From contig JAKOQZ010000244.1 in NCBI GenBank assembly GCA_029778105.1, positions 1 through 48,093 of the forward strand: a DNA stretch of 48,093 nt. The letters are read 5' to 3'. Of this stretch, positions 34,587-44,533 are shown piece by piece. This DNA is from Pseudomonadota bacterium. GTDB lineage: Bacteria > Pseudomonadota > Alphaproteobacteria > Micropepsales > Micropepsaceae. The position numbers and the translations under genes are program-made. Position 1 is the stretch's first letter. The number at the start of each line of letters is the position of its first letter. Below the pieces are notes generated by a model, which saw nothing but the letters and a program-made list of their open reading frames with translations, ran no database searches and was not told the DNA's origin.

Positions 34587-35600
34587 TCAGTTCGGCTTGT
34601 TCACTTCGTCATAGTAACGCTGGGCGCCAGGGTGAAGCGGCACGGGCAACCCGTCGCGTGCGGTTTCCAGGCGAATGAGTTTCCCTTTGGGATGGCCTGA
34701 ATCCAGCAGGCCGCGATTGCCCGGGTTGAACAACGCCCGGACGATTTCATAGACGAGCTCGTCAGGCACCTGCGCATTCACAAGCCAGATCGCGCGTACC
34801 TCCAAAGTCGGCACAGCCTGCATATTCTGGTAGGTGCCCTCGGGAATGTCGGCCTTGGTGAGATAGGGCGCCTCGGTGACGAGCTTGTCGATCTCCTTGC
34901 CTGCGACCGGCAGGAGGCGGATCTTGCCCTGCGCGGCCAGCTCCTCGACCACGCCCAGCGGCGCGCCGCCCACGAAGAAAAAGGCGTCAAGTTCGCCCTT
35001 TTGCATCATCTCAAGCGATCGTTCGGCGTTCTCGAACGAGAAGGTGACGCGCTTCTCGCTGAGCTTGAAGGCAGAGAGGATCAGCCGGGCGGTCGCGTTC
35101 GTGCCGGAGCCCGGAGCGTCGATCGAGACGCGCTTTCCCTTCAGGTCCTTGATGGTCGTGATAGGCGAGTCGGCGAAGACGACGATGTGCACCGTTTCGG
35201 GAAAGAGCGCCGCGATGGCCCTGAGATTTTCGGCCTTTCCGGATTCCTTGAAAGCGCCGGTACCGGCGACGGCCGCGGCCGCGATGTCGGCCTGCGCCAG
35301 ACCGGAGGTGACGCGGCCTTCGTTGACGGCACGGACATTGGCGATCGAGCCTTCGGAAGCGCGGGCGGCCGCGATGAGGCCGAGCGGGCCGCAACGCCCC
35401 TCCTCCTCGCAGCGCGCGACACCCGCGGGATGACTGATCAGAGACGCCAGCATCTGGCCGATCGGGAAGTAAGTGCCGGAGCTGGAGCCGGTGGCGATCT
35501 GGAAGGCGATGCGCTCGGGCGCGTCGCCGGGCGGCGACGTCATGCCCATCGCCGCAACAGCGGCGACGGCAAGGCCGAAAATTCTGGCGGCGAAGCGCAT
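34587..35600 (-). CDS. TAXI family TRAP transporter solute-binding protein
   Basis: A 337-residue exported binding protein. After a signal peptide (about 1-20), the TAXI signature appears: FQIATGSSSGTYFPIGQMLA (32-51). Later motifs are SGLAQADIAAAAVAGTGAFK and KGKRVSIDAPGSGTNATARL and the DAFFFVGGAPLGVVEELA stretch. TAXI proteins deliver substrates such as dicarboxylates or glutamate to fused TRAP permeases. No permease gene is near, so it is an orphan here. Periplasmic. Confidence 0.88.
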   Translation of the reverse strand: MRFAARIFGLAVAAVAAMGMTSPPGDAPERIAFQIATGSSSGTYFPIGQMLASLISHPAGVARCEEEGRCGPLGLIAAARASEGSIANVRAVNEGRVTSGLAQADIAAAAVAGTGAFKESGKAENLRAIAALFPETVHIVVFADSPITTIKDLKGKRVSIDAPGSGTNATARLILSAFKLSEKRVTFSFENAERSLEMMQKGELDAFFFVGGAPLGVVEELAAQGKIRLLPVAGKEIDKLVTEAPYLTKADIPEGTYQNMQAVPTLEVRAIWLVNAQVPDELVYEIVRALFNPGNRGLLDSGHPKGKLIRLETARDGLPVPLHPGAQRYYDEVNKPN

Positions 35601-35691
35601 GGATACAGCCCGTAAACGCGGTTGGGGGGAGTATAGGCATCAAAAAAGCGACCGCAAAACGGGCATTTCCGCGGCGGGGCGTGCGGGAGGC

Positions 35692-35707
35692 TTAAGGCTT
35701 TGTTGAC
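35692..35707. promoter_or_regulatory. CtrA-like site upstream of tadD
   Basis: TTAA-N7-TTGAC, one base away from the CtrA consensus TTAA-N7-TTAAC, 52 bp before the tadD start. A further TTAACC lies at 35713-35718. Assigned on motif match alone. Confidence 0.35.
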
Positions 35708-35758
35708 GCCTGTTAACCAAAAATGCCGCCACGACCCCGGACCAACGAGGACCCAGCA

Positions 35759-36619
35759 ATGTTTCCTGCGCACAAGCGCCGCCTGAGCCTTGCCGCTGTA
35801 CTGCTGGCTGGCACCGCGCTCAGCGCCTGCGCCACGAGCGAAGATGCGGCCAACGCCGCACCGGCAACGCCAAGCGCCGAAGAAGTCAGAGCCCAGGCGA
35901 TCACCAACCTCAAGAACAGCCCGGTGCCGGATGAACCCATGAGCCGCGCCGCCTATTGGGCGCAGCGCACCGAACTTGAGCCTGACGACGTGACCGTCGC
36001 GGTGCAGTTCGCCAAAGCGCTGCGCGGCATCGGCTCGAACGAGCGTGCGGTGGAGTTTCTGGAGGAACGCCTGGTGAAGCAGCCAGGCGAGCCTAATCTG
36101 CTCGCCGAGTACGGGAAGTCGCTGATCGCGATCGGCCGCGCCGACAAGGCTTTGCCCGCTCTGATGCAGGCGCAGCAGTTGCTCCCTGATGACTGGACGG
36201 TCCTGGTCGCGATGGGCGTCGCCTATGACCAGATGCGTGATTACGCCAATGCGCGCCGCGCCTATGAGATGGCGCTTGCACTCTCGCCCGACAACCCGTC
36301 GATCCTCAACAATCTGGGCCTTTCCTACCTGATGGCTGGCGACAAGGCGAACGCGGCCAAATATCTGATGGCTGCGGCCCAGGCGCCGGGCGCCGATGCC
36401 CGCGTTCGTGCCAATCTCGCTCTGGTTTCCGACAGGGGCGGCACCGCGACGGCCAAGGCCGCGCCTCCTTCGGTCGACAGGCCGGCGTCTCCGGCCCCGG
36501 CTGAGGCCCCCCCGACGCCGAAGGCCAAGCCAACGGCGGAAGCCGAGCCGCAAGCGACTGACGCACCGAGAACGATGGCGACGGAATCAGGCAGCGCGGG
36601 TCTTCGCGGCACCAACTGA
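35759..36619 (+). CDS. tadD: TadD-like TPR lipoprotein of the Tad pilus
   Basis: A 286-residue lipoprotein. The signal ends with a lipobox TALSAC (Cys24). TPR repeats cover about 70-200: VAVQFAKALRGIGSNERAVE, then NLLAEYGKSLIAIGRADKAL and PALMQAQQLLPDDWTVLVAM, NARRAYEMALALSPDNPSIL. The last 80 residues are Ala/Pro/Thr/Glu rich. TadD helps assemble or stabilise the outer-membrane secretin of the pilus. ATG at 35759 follows GAGGA; the longer frame from 35723 would hide the signal peptide. Convergent to tadC, at the end of the tad operon. Confidence 0.82.
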   Translation: MFPAHKRRLSLAAVLLAGTALSACATSEDAANAAPATPSAEEVRAQAITNLKNSPVPDEPMSRAAYWAQRTELEPDDVTVAVQFAKALRGIGSNERAVEFLEERLVKQPGEPNLLAEYGKSLIAIGRADKALPALMQAQQLLPDDWTVLVAMGVAYDQMRDYANARRAYEMALALSPDNPSILNNLGLSYLMAGDKANAAKYLMAAAQAPGADARVRANLALVSDRGGTATAKAAPPSVDRPASPAPAEAPPTPKAKPTAEAEPQATDAPRTMATESGSAGLRGTN

Positions 36620-36667
36620 CTCGAATTGCAGGGCGGCGGTCCTTAGGCTGTCTTACGCCTGTGCGGG

Positions 36668-37627
36668 CTACATCTTCATGATCTTCATGACCGCCGGTCC
36701 GAGAATGACCACAAAGAGCGGCGGCAAGAAGAACATGATCATCGGCACGGTGAGCTTGGCCGGCAGTGACGCCGCCTTCTGCTCAGCGGCCTGCATGCGC
36801 AGTTCGCGATTCTCCAGCGCCATGACACGCAGCGCCGTGGCGAGCGGGGTGCCGTACTTCTCGGCCTGATTCAAAGCCATGCACACGGCCTTCACACCAG
36901 GATGCCCGCACCGCCTGGAGAGGTTGTCATAGGCTTGGCGCCGGTCGGGCAGATAGGACAGCTCGGCTGTCAGCAGAGTCAGTTCCTCGGCCAACTCAAC
37001 GGACTGCCCACCGATCTCACTGGCGACCCGGCCAAAGGCGGCCTCGATAGACATGCCGGACTCGACGCAGATCAAAAGCAGATCGAGCGAGTCGGGGAAC
37101 CCGCGCATAATGGATTCCTGCCGCTTCTGCGCGACATTCTTTACAAACAGGTCGGGCACATAGAAGCCCAACGCGCCAGAACCGATGACGATCGCAAACT
37201 TGCTGAGCGAGGGCAGGTTGTGGTGCGAAAGGACAAACAGATAAAGCGCCGACAGGCCCAGCAGCACGAAGGGCATGGCAAAGCGGAAGAACAGGAAGGC
37301 GTAGATCGGACCCTGACCGCGGTAGCCTGCAGCGCTGAGCTTGTCACGAATACCCGGGGTCTCGAGCAGGTTGGCCAGCTTGAGCTGATCGACCAGGCGC
37401 TTCATGAAGTCGATCTGCTGTCCGCGCAGATTGCCCTTCTTGTTCAGCTCATCCATCTGGCGCTTGCGCAGGGTTTCGCGGTGGTCGGAGACCGCTTTGA
37501 GGCGTCCGGCGAGCCGGTCTTTCTGCAGCATCGGCACGGCGATGGTGATGATTGTCGCAAAGACGGCCACACCAGCCAGAACTGAACCCATGAACTGCGG
37601 GTCAAAGAAGCGGTCCACCCAACTCAT
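36668..37627 (-). CDS. tadC: Tad pilus inner-membrane platform protein TadC
   Basis: A 319-residue member of the type II secretion F family. An N-terminal membrane helix (about 15-35), then a cytoplasmic stretch, two helices near 95-155, and the GspF-type domain (PDSLDLLLICVESGMSIEAA, followed by AEELTLLTAELSYLPDRRQA) with a final helix near 295-319 (LTVPMIMFFLPPLFVVILGP). With TadB it forms the platform on which the motor ATPase acts. Last gene of the operon, 8 bp after tadB. Confidence 0.9.
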   Translation of the reverse strand: MSWVDRFFDPQFMGSVLAGVAVFATIITIAVPMLQKDRLAGRLKAVSDHRETLRKRQMDELNKKGNLRGQQIDFMKRLVDQLKLANLLETPGIRDKLSAAGYRGQGPIYAFLFFRFAMPFVLLGLSALYLFVLSHHNLPSLSKFAIVIGSGALGFYVPDLFVKNVAQKRQESIMRGFPDSLDLLLICVESGMSIEAAFGRVASEIGGQSVELAEELTLLTAELSYLPDRRQAYDNLSRRCGHPGVKAVCMALNQAEKYGTPLATALRVMALENRELRMQAAEQKAASLPAKLTVPMIMFFLPPLFVVILGPAVMKIMKM

Positions 37628-37635
37628 GACGCCCC

Positions 37636-38625
37636 CTAGACCCTGAAATCGATCATTTTCTTCATCACCAGAACACCCAGAAACATCCAGATCGCGCAGC
37701 CGGCGAGCATGATGTTGCCCGTGCGCTCCGAGAAGAGCGGGTCGAGATAGTTCGGCGAGAAGAGGCTTACGAGAAGCATAACGGCCAATGGCAGCGAGCC
37801 GATGATGCTCGCGGACGCCTTGGCTTCGGAGGAGAGGGCCTTGATCTTGCCCTGAAGGCGCTTGCGGTCGCGCAGAACGAGAGAAAGATTGCCCAGCGCT
37901 TCCGACAGATTGCCGCCCGACTTCTGCTGGATCGTGAGCACGATCTGGAAAAAGTTCACTTCGGGCAGCGGCATGCGTTCCAAAAAGCGCTTCAGGCAGT
38001 CTTCGAGCGGCAGGCCCACGCGCTGGTTTTCCACCAGAAGGCGGAATTCGCCACCGACAGGATCGGGCGATTCCTGACCGATCATGCGCAGACAGTCATT
38101 AAGCGGGAGACCCGATTTGACGCCGCGCACGATGACGTCGATTGCGTTGGCGAACTCAACAAGGAACGCCTTCTGACGCCGACCGCGCAGAAAGCCCAAG
38201 ACCCAGCGCGGCAGACCCAGCCCCGCTGCGAAGGCTGCGCCGGCGCCCGCAAGCGGCGTGCCGGTCTTCGCGAAGACCAAGAACCCGATCACCGCGCCGC
38301 AGATGGCGGAGAAAAGCCAGAAGCGCGACACGGGCAGATCAAGGCCCGCCTGCTCGATGAGCTGCTTCGTGGTCGGACGCGCCTTGGCTTGCGCCGCCTT
38401 ACGCTCCAGATCCTTCAGCGTTTCGGCGACCTGCTTGCGACGGCGATCGGCGGGATCGGCCGCACTGCCAGCTCCGCCGCGACGGGCGACGACAGCGCGC
38501 GCCGAAACGGCCGTAACGCGCTTGGCCGCGTTGCGCTCGGCGGAAGAGCCCCCGGCGATTACGAAAAGCCCGGCCGACAAGGCGACGACGCCCAGAACGG
38601 CAATGACGAGAATGTTTCCGTCCAT
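37636..38625 (-). CDS. tadB: Tad pilus inner-membrane platform protein TadB
   Basis: A 329-residue F-domain protein. Helices near the N-terminus (ILVIAVLGVVALSAGLFVIA), around 105-145, and at the end (VMLLVSLFSPNYLDPLF, then IMLAGCAIWMFLGVLV). The conserved cytoplasmic part is NAIDVIVRGVKSGLPLNDCL, with FFQIVLTIQQKSGGNLSEAL and GNLSLVLRDRKRLQGKIKAL. Partner of TadC. The stop of cpaF lies 3 bp upstream, so it is tightly coupled. Confidence 0.9.
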   Translation of the reverse strand: MDGNILVIAVLGVVALSAGLFVIAGGSSAERNAAKRVTAVSARAVVARRGGAGSAADPADRRRKQVAETLKDLERKAAQAKARPTTKQLIEQAGLDLPVSRFWLFSAICGAVIGFLVFAKTGTPLAGAGAAFAAGLGLPRWVLGFLRGRRQKAFLVEFANAIDVIVRGVKSGLPLNDCLRMIGQESPDPVGGEFRLLVENQRVGLPLEDCLKRFLERMPLPEVNFFQIVLTIQQKSGGNLSEALGNLSLVLRDRKRLQGKIKALSSEAKASASIIGSLPLAVMLLVSLFSPNYLDPLFSERTGNIMLAGCAIWMFLGVLVMKKMIDFRV

Positions 38626-38628
38626 CGC

Positions 38629-40077
38629 CTAGTCCATGTTCGCTTCGTCGAGCGCGATCGCCAGATCCCGCTCGAGGTTGAAATAGCGCGCGCGCTCCCA
38701 GAAAGCCGGACGGGAAATGCCCGTCGACTTGTGGACGCCCTTGATGCGGCCGTTTTCGTCCTCGCCGGTGATTTCGTAGACGAACAGATCCTGGGTGACG
38801 ATGACTTCGCCTTCCATCCCCAGAACTTCTGTGACGTGTGTGATACGGCGCGAGCCATCACGCAGGCGAGCAGCCTGCACGATAACATCGACCGCGGCGA
38901 CGATCATTTCGCGGATGGTCTTGGACGGCAGCGAGTAGCCGCCCATGGTGATCATGGACTCAAGGCGGCTGAGCGCCTCGCGCGGCGAGTTCGCGTGAAG
39001 CGTCCCCATGGAGCCGTCGTGACCGGTATTCATGGCCTGCAAGAGATCGAATGCTTCGGGGCCGCGGACCTCGCCCACGATGATGCGTTCGGGCCGCATA
39101 CGTAGGCAGTTCTTGATCAGGTCGCGCATCTTGATCTCGCCCTGGCCTTCCAGATTCGGCGGGCGGGTTTCGAGACGCACGACGTGCGGCTGCTGGAGCT
39201 GAAGTTCGGCGGCGTCTTCGCAGGTAATCACGCGCTCATCCGGCTCGATGAATGCGGTGAGACAGTTGAGCAACGTGGTCTTGCCCGAGCCGGTGCCGCC
39301 CGAAATGATCGTATTGCATCGGCTGGTGCCGATGATCTCGAGCACCTTGGCGCCGGGCTCGGAGATGGACTTGAAGTTGACAAGATCCGTCAGCTTCAGC
39401 TTGTCCTTCTTGAACTTACGAATCGTGAGCGTCGGGCCATCGATGGCGAGCGGCGGCGCAATCACGTTGACGCGCGAGCCGTCCGGCAGGCGAGCGTCGC
39501 AGATGGGCGAGGATTCGTCGACACGGCGACCGACCTGGCTCACGATGCGCTGGCAGATATTCATCAGCTGTCCGTTGTCGCGGAAGCGGATGTTCGTGAG
39601 CTGCACTTTGCCCGCGACTTCGATGAAGACGCGCTCGGCCCCGTTGACCATGATGTCCGCGATGTCGTCGCGCGCGAGCAGCGGCTCAAGCGGGCCGTAG
39701 CCGAGGACATCATTGCAGATGTCCTGGAGCAGGGTTTCCTGCTCCGCGATCGACATCACGACGTTCTTGATCGAAATGATCTCGTTGACGATGTCGCGAA
39801 TTTCTTCACGCGCGGATTCGGCGTCGAGCTGCGCGAGCTGCGCCAGATCGATCGTGTCAATCAGCGCGTTGAAAATCGTCGTCTTGATTTGATAGTAGCC
39901 GTCGGAGCGCGACTCGACGGTGATCGGCGTCGGCGATTTTGCCGCAGGTCTTGCAGCAGGCTTCGCTGGCGCGGGACCGTGCGCCGGTTTGGGCGGCGCA
40001 GGCGGAGGCGCACCGGCGGCCTTGGCCACCGGAGACCGAGGCGTGAGAGTATCGCTTCCCGGCCGCTTCCCGAACAT
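38629..40077 (-). CDS. cpaF: Tad pilus motor ATPase CpaF/TadA
   Basis: A 482-residue secretion ATPase. A Pro/Ala-rich N-terminus (20-50) leads to the N-domain ([17 protein letters not shown]) and the ATPase domain: Walker [14 protein letters not shown] (259-271), Asp box, and Walker [21 protein letters not shown] with His motif [13 protein letters not shown]. It powers pilin polymerisation (and, with no separate retraction motor, retraction) at the cytoplasmic face. Adjacent to cpaE (1 bp) and tadB. Confidence 0.94.
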   Translation of the reverse strand: MFGKRPGSDTLTPRSPVAKAAGAPPPAPPKPAHGPAPAKPAARPAAKSPTPITVESRSDGYYQIKTTIFNALIDTIDLAQLAQLDAESAREEIRDIVNEIISIKNVVMSIAEQETLLQDICNDVLGYGPLEPLLARDDIADIMVNGAERVFIEVAGKVQLTNIRFRDNGQLMNICQRIVSQVGRRVDESSPICDARLPDGSRVNVIAPPLAIDGPTLTIRKFKKDKLKLTDLVNFKSISEPGAKVLEIIGTSRCNTIISGGTGSGKTTLLNCLTAFIEPDERVITCEDAAELQLQQPHVVRLETRPPNLEGQGEIKMRDLIKNCLRMRPERIIVGEVRGPEAFDLLQAMNTGHDGSMGTLHANSPREALSRLESMITMGGYSLPSKTIREMIVAAVDVIVQAARLRDGSRRITHVTEVLGMEGEVIVTQDLFVYEITGEDENGRIKGVHKSTGISRPAFWERARYFNLERDLAIALDEANMD

Positions 40078-40078
40078 C

Positions 40079-41374
40079 CTATCCCGCCTTCTTCAAGGGC
40101 TTGCGGTTCAGCGAGCTCAACATCTTGAGGAAAGATTCCCGCTTGGGCTTTTTGGCCTCGACTGCCGTTTCGCGTCCGGTCAACACGCGGGCGATGTGAG
40201 AGAAGCCCTGGGCGGCGCGCGACTGCGCGTTGAGCTGCCCGATCATCTGCCCGTTGTTGGCAGCGGTTCCAAACAACTGCGGATCGAACGGCAGAACCAG
40301 CAACGGGTCGGAACCGATCGCCTCAGCGAAGTCCTTCACCGGAATTTCCGGCCGCCGGACGACGCCCACCTGATTCAGAATCAGGCGGGGGCGCGCGTCG
40401 TGCGGGCGCGACGAAGCAAAGTGGTCGTAGATGTTCTTGGCATTGCGCAGCGATGCCAGATCTGGCGTCGCCGTGACGATGATTTCATCCGCGCCCATGA
40501 GCGTCTGACGGGTCCACGCCGACCAGGCATGCGGCACGTCGATGACGATGGCGGGCGACGAAGATCGCACAACATCAAGAACGGTTTCGAACGCCGGCGC
40601 GTCGATGTCGTAGTCGCGGTCCAGCATCGCCGGGGCGGCGAACAGATGCAGCTTCTCCGCGCATTTCACCAGGAGGCGATCCAGCAGCACGTCGTCGAGG
40701 CGTTCCGGCGCGATCAGAGCATCGACGACGCCCTGAGCAGGGTCCTGATTGAAGTCGAGACCGGCGGTACCGAACGGCAGGTCAAGATCGACAACCGTCG
40801 AGGCGATATTGAGCTGGTTCGAAAGAGCCCAAGCGAAATTGTGAGCAATGGTCGAAGAGCCCGAACCGCCTTTCGCTCCGACGAAAGCGAAAACCTTGCC
40901 AATCGGCTCAGACTCGGGAGCCGCGTAGAGACCCGCGATCGCTTCGATGATCTGCATGGGATGCAGCGGCGCCATCAGATACTCGCTGATGCCGTTGCGG
41001 ATCAGTTCGCGGTAAAGCTGAATGTCGTTGGAGCCGCCGACCACGATGACCTTGGTCGCCGGGTCGCAGACGCCCGCCAGCCCCTCAAGCTCCGCCATCA
41101 AAGGACCGCGCTCGATGTTGCGCGACTCGACGATGATCAGATTGGGGGTCGGCGTATCCGCGTAATGCTCCGCAGCGGCCATGGGTCCGCCCATGTGAAC
41201 GGAGACGTGGGTCTTGGAGAGCCGTCGGTCGAGCGCGGCCCGCTGAATGACGGCACCGGTCTCTGGGTTTTCGCAAAATGCGGCGATGGTGATGCGCGGC
41301 ACGGGACGATCCGACACCGGAACGCCGAAGGCGTCACTGTCCACGACGGCGGGGAGGCCTTGCGATTTGTTCAT
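40079..41374 (-). CDS. cpaE: Pilus assembly ATPase CpaE/TadZ
   Basis: A 431-residue MinD/ParA-like protein that places the Tad machine in the cell. Residues about 25-150 form a receiver-like domain without obvious phospho-Asp triad (NLIIVESRN; VIVVGGSND). The ATPase domain has a deviant Walker A AFVGAKGGSGSSTIAHNFAW (163-182) and IVIDVPHAWSAWT (Walker B-like). ATG at 41374 has AAGGAT upstream and begins MNKSQGLPAV; a longer frame reaches into cpaD and is rejected. Confidence 0.9.
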   Translation of the reverse strand: MNKSQGLPAVVDSDAFGVPVSDRPVPRITIAAFCENPETGAVIQRAALDRRLSKTHVSVHMGGPMAAAEHYADTPTPNLIIVESRNIERGPLMAELEGLAGVCDPATKVIVVGGSNDIQLYRELIRNGISEYLMAPLHPMQIIEAIAGLYAAPESEPIGKVFAFVGAKGGSGSSTIAHNFAWALSNQLNIASTVVDLDLPFGTAGLDFNQDPAQGVVDALIAPERLDDVLLDRLLVKCAEKLHLFAAPAMLDRDYDIDAPAFETVLDVVRSSSPAIVIDVPHAWSAWTRQTLMGADEIIVTATPDLASLRNAKNIYDHFASSRPHDARPRLILNQVGVVRRPEIPVKDFAEAIGSDPLLVLPFDPQLFGTAANNGQMIGQLNAQSRAAQGFSHIARVLTGRETAVEAKKPKRESFLKMLSSLNRKPLKKAG

Positions 41375-41400
41375 GCGCGGATCCTTGCAGCCGTATTCAG

Positions 41401-42099
41401 TTACTGTTTCTGCGTGCCGGACGTAACGTCGGCCACCTTGCCGCTGTCGCCATCGTTCGCCTTCGCGGCGGTCGGCTCGCCCTTCTCGTATTTTCCAATG
41501 ATCGTGTCGCGGCGTTCGGCAGACGCAGTGGCGTCCATCGGCTGGGCCTCGATAAGATCGCGCGGGTTCGCAGCCATCGCGGCGATGTTCTGCTGCGTCG
41601 AGCACCCGAGGGTCGGATAGGTCGTGTTGTCCCAGGTCATCGAGAGGTTCTGAGACCAGTCGGCGTTCTCGCAGCTGGGCACGCTGGCGACATAACGTGC
41701 ATATGCCAGGCGGGTCGTAGCAGTTGCGCCTTGCTCGGGCGCGAAGCCAGCGACGGTGATATAATTGCGCGGAATGCCGTAGATCGCTGCGATGTCGCGG
41801 ATTTCACCCTCGGTCTGAGCGGCCGCACGGCCGCCGACCGCCGTCTGAATCTCGATCGCTCCACTGCCGTCCGAGCGGTAGGCGTTGAAGAAACCGGCCA
41901 CCTGCTGACGCGACTGGGGCGACAGGCGCCCTGCCCCATCCGTGGCGACGTTGAGCAGGGCCACCTCCGACTTCACCTCGATCGGATGGCGCTGATCGAT
42001 CGGAAGAGCGGCCTGATAACGCTCGTCGAATGACGACGAGCAGGCGCTGGCCGCCAGTGCGACCGGAATGGCGAAAATGGCCGACTTGAAAGCCTTCAT
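41401..42099 (-). CDS. cpaD: CpaD family pilus assembly lipoprotein
   Basis: A 232-residue lipoprotein with signal and lipobox LAASAC (Cys20). Family features: DQRHPIEVKSEVALLNVATD, LSPQSRQQVAGFFNAYRSDG, then IPRNYITVAGFAPEQGATAT and NMTWDNTTYPTLGCSTQQNI-like stretch ending AAMAANPRDLIEAQPM. CpaD is thought to assist the secretin at the outer membrane. ATG at 42099 preferred over GTG at 42117, which would overlap cpaC and precede the signal. Confidence 0.9.
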   Translation of the reverse strand: MKAFKSAIFAIPVALAASACSSSFDERYQAALPIDQRHPIEVKSEVALLNVATDGAGRLSPQSRQQVAGFFNAYRSDGSGAIEIQTAVGGRAAAQTEGEIRDIAAIYGIPRNYITVAGFAPEQGATATTRLAYARYVASVPSCENADWSQNLSMTWDNTTYPTLGCSTQQNIAAMAANPRDLIEAQPMDATASAERRDTIIGKYEKGEPTAAKANDGDSGKVADVTSGTQKQ

Positions 42100-42113
42100 A
42101 GGTCTTGCCCTCG

Positions 42114-43646
42114 TCACTCGATGATGTAGCCGGACGACGCAGCGCCCGGCGCTGGCGTGACCGTGGAGGTGTAGGTCGCGTTGGACTGACCGTTCAGATA
42201 GGCTTGGCCATCTGTCGGCGGAACGAAGCCGGTCGTCGGCATCGAGAGATCCTTGGTCGAGGTCGGATCGACCAGGAGGGCAGAGACGATGATGACCAGC
42301 TCTGTCTGATTCATTTGGTAGTCGCGGCTGCGGAAGAGCGCCCCGAGCACCGGAAGGTCTTTCAGGCCGGGGTAGCCGTCGATGTTCTGCTTGAAATCAT
42401 CGCGCAGCAGGCCGGCCATCATCATGGCGCCGCCGCTCGGGAGCTCAAGCGTCGTCTCGGCGCGGCGAACACGAATGCCCGGAATCGTCAGGCCGGGGGT
42501 CGTTATGATCTCGCCATTCGCGTTGCGAATTGACCTGCCGGGAATGGTCAGAGCGCCCTCAGAGGTCAACTCGCTCACCTCGGAGGAAACCTTGAGGCTG
42601 ATCCGCCCCTGGCTAAGGACGACCGGGGTGAACCCCAGGCCGACGCCGAATTGCTTGAAGTCGATGCGGACATTGCCGCTGTCGTCCGTACCCGAAGGAA
42701 CGGGGAATTCGCCGCCCGCCAGGAAGTTGGCGGTTTCGCCCGAGAGCGCCGTCAGATTCGGCTCGGACAGAAGGCGAAGGATGCCAGCGCGCTCCATGGC
42801 GCGGACCGTGCCCTCGACATTGTTGTACGCGTTGGAATTGTTGATGGCGGCGCACGGAAGCGTGGGCGGCGAGTCTCCACCCGCCGGCGTAAAGGGCACT
42901 TCTCCGCTGCACGTCAGATCATATGGATTGTAGAGCTGACCCGGAGTCATGCCGAGCGTCGCCGCACCCGTGCCAAGCGCACGGCCGACAAGGCTGAATT
43001 CGTTGTTGGACGACAGGTTGATCGGCACGCCGCCGGCAAGCGCCATGGCTTTCAGATCGATGCCGAGCTGCTTGGCGACGCCACGCTGCATTTCGGCCAC
43101 CCGCACGCGGATCATCACCTGCTGACGACCCGACACGGAGATCATGTTGAGGACCTTTGCCGGATCGCCGACATAGCGAACCGCCATTTCGCGCGCCTGC
43201 TCGGCGATCGCGGCAGACTGGACGACGCCGGTCAGCACGATGTTGTCGTTGACGCTTTCGACCTTGATGTCTGCGTCCGCGAAGTGAGCGCGCATCAGGT
43301 CGCTGAGAGCGACCATGTCGCGCTCGACCCGGATTTCCAGGTTTAGAAGCTGCTTTCCGGAGTCGGAGAAGAAGAAGGCGTTGGTCTGACCGACGGTCAG
43401 CCCGAGAATGTAGATGCGGCGCGGCGTCCGCACGATCGCATCCACGATCGCAGGATTGGAGACCAGCACATCGGCGGCGTCGGCCGGCAATTCGATGATC
43501 GCGGCCTTGTTCAACCCCAGCGTCACGCGTTCGCTGGAGGGGCCGTTGCCTCCGCCCTTGACCTGCAGCGTGGTGGTGACCGGCCCAGCCGCGGCGGGTG
43601 TCGCCACAGCGATGAGCGCGGCGGCCGCCCAGATAATGTATTTCAT
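42114..43646 (-). CDS. cpaC: Secretin CpaC/RcpA of the Tad pilus
   Basis: A 510-residue outer-membrane secretin. Signal peptide IIWAAAALIAVATPAAA near the start; the T2SS/T3SS pilus N-domain follows (LPADAADVLVSNPAIVDAIV), then a BON-like domain around 110-170 (IKVESVNDNIVLTGVVQSAA), and the secretin domain with EPNLTALSGETANFLAGGEF, then GFTPVVLSQGRISLKVSSEV. It makes the pore for the pilus. A start at 43658 (ATG, 4 residues longer) is also possible. Follows cpaB by 22 bp. Confidence 0.93.
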   Translation of the reverse strand: MKYIIWAAAALIAVATPAAAGPVTTTLQVKGGGNGPSSERVTLGLNKAAIIELPADAADVLVSNPAIVDAIVRTPRRIYILGLTVGQTNAFFFSDSGKQLLNLEIRVERDMVALSDLMRAHFADADIKVESVNDNIVLTGVVQSAAIAEQAREMAVRYVGDPAKVLNMISVSGRQQVMIRVRVAEMQRGVAKQLGIDLKAMALAGGVPINLSSNNEFSLVGRALGTGAATLGMTPGQLYNPYDLTCSGEVPFTPAGGDSPPTLPCAAINNSNAYNNVEGTVRAMERAGILRLLSEPNLTALSGETANFLAGGEFPVPSGTDDSGNVRIDFKQFGVGLGFTPVVLSQGRISLKVSSEVSELTSEGALTIPGRSIRNANGEIITTPGLTIPGIRVRRAETTLELPSGGAMMMAGLLRDDFKQNIDGYPGLKDLPVLGALFRSRDYQMNQTELVIIVSALLVDPTSTKDLSMPTTGFVPPTDGQAYLNGQSNATYTSTVTPAPGAASSGYIIE

Positions 43647-43668
43647 AGTGCCCCGCATGACGCGCCCC

Positions 43669-44505
43669 TCAATTCGTTCCGGCCGCCTGGACCTGGCTGG
43701 CTTCGCCGTAGCGAATGATCGTAATCGTGCTCGAACCGCGCTGGCGTCCGACCGAACCGGCGGGCACGCGCAGCTCGACGACCGGCTTGTCCGAAGCCGT
43801 CAATCCGCGTAGCGCCAGCGACAGCTTTCCGACCTCGCCGCCCTGCTGAAGCAGCTCCGCTTCGGCAGGGCTCACTTCCAGCGTGGCCGTCTTGGCGGTC
43901 TGCTGCGTTTCTGCGCTCGCCTCAGTCGTGCCGGTCGAGTCCCGGAAGGTCTGGCCGACGGCCAGGACACGGATGTTCTGCAGCAACGTGCGCGTGATCG
44001 CCTTCTTCAGGCCGTCATCGGAGTTGCCGGCTTCGGCCGTGAGAATGACGTCGACGCGATCGTTCGGCTTGATGAACCCGCCCGCGCCGGTTTCCTCTCG
44101 AATTTCCACCGAAACCGCACGCATGCCCGGCGCCAGCGTCGCCGCCATGAAGTTGGAGCTTTCCGCCTTCACCAGTTTGACGTCCGTGACGGGTTCGCCG
44201 GCGAAGACGGTCGTGCGCGCGACGGCGCCGATCATGTTTTCCAGCCCCTGCGGGTTGGCATCCTTGGTCACGTAACCGCCTGCAACAGCTTCGGTCGGCC
44301 ATTTTTGCCACTTGATGTCATCGGGGCCGACAGGCGAACCGATATCCAGATCGCGCGCAGCGACCAGCACTTCAGTCATCTGCACCTGAGGCGCAGCGGC
44401 CGCCGCCGCCTGGTTCTTCTTCCCGAAGACGCCGCCAAGAAGAAGCGCAGCCATGCCGGCAGCCCCTAGTGCTACGAGGAGAACGAGAATGCGGACGGGG
44501 CTCAT
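43669..44505 (-). CDS. cpaB: Flp pilus assembly protein CpaB/RcpC
   Basis: A 278-residue protein with an N-terminal anchor (ILVLLVALGAAGMAALLLGG) and an SAF domain beginning MTEVLVAARDLDIGSPVGPD (43-62), IKWQKWPTEAV, and RTTVFAGEPVTDVKLVKAES. The C-terminal region (ATLEVSPAEAELLQQGGEVG, later GSVGRQRGSSTITIIRYG) matches RcpC/CpaB. It is periplasmic, near the secretin. Second gene of the main operon, after cpaA. Confidence 0.92.
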   Translation of the reverse strand: MSPVRILVLLVALGAAGMAALLLGGVFGKKNQAAAAAAPQVQMTEVLVAARDLDIGSPVGPDDIKWQKWPTEAVAGGYVTKDANPQGLENMIGAVARTTVFAGEPVTDVKLVKAESSNFMAATLAPGMRAVSVEIREETGAGGFIKPNDRVDVILTAEAGNSDDGLKKAITRTLLQNIRVLAVGQTFRDSTGTTEASAETQQTAKTATLEVSPAEAELLQQGGEVGKLSLALRGLTASDKPVVELRVPAGSVGRQRGSSTITIIRYGEASQVQAAGTN

Positions 44506-44533
44506 GGGATGAGGCCTTCCTTTGTGTGTTTGT

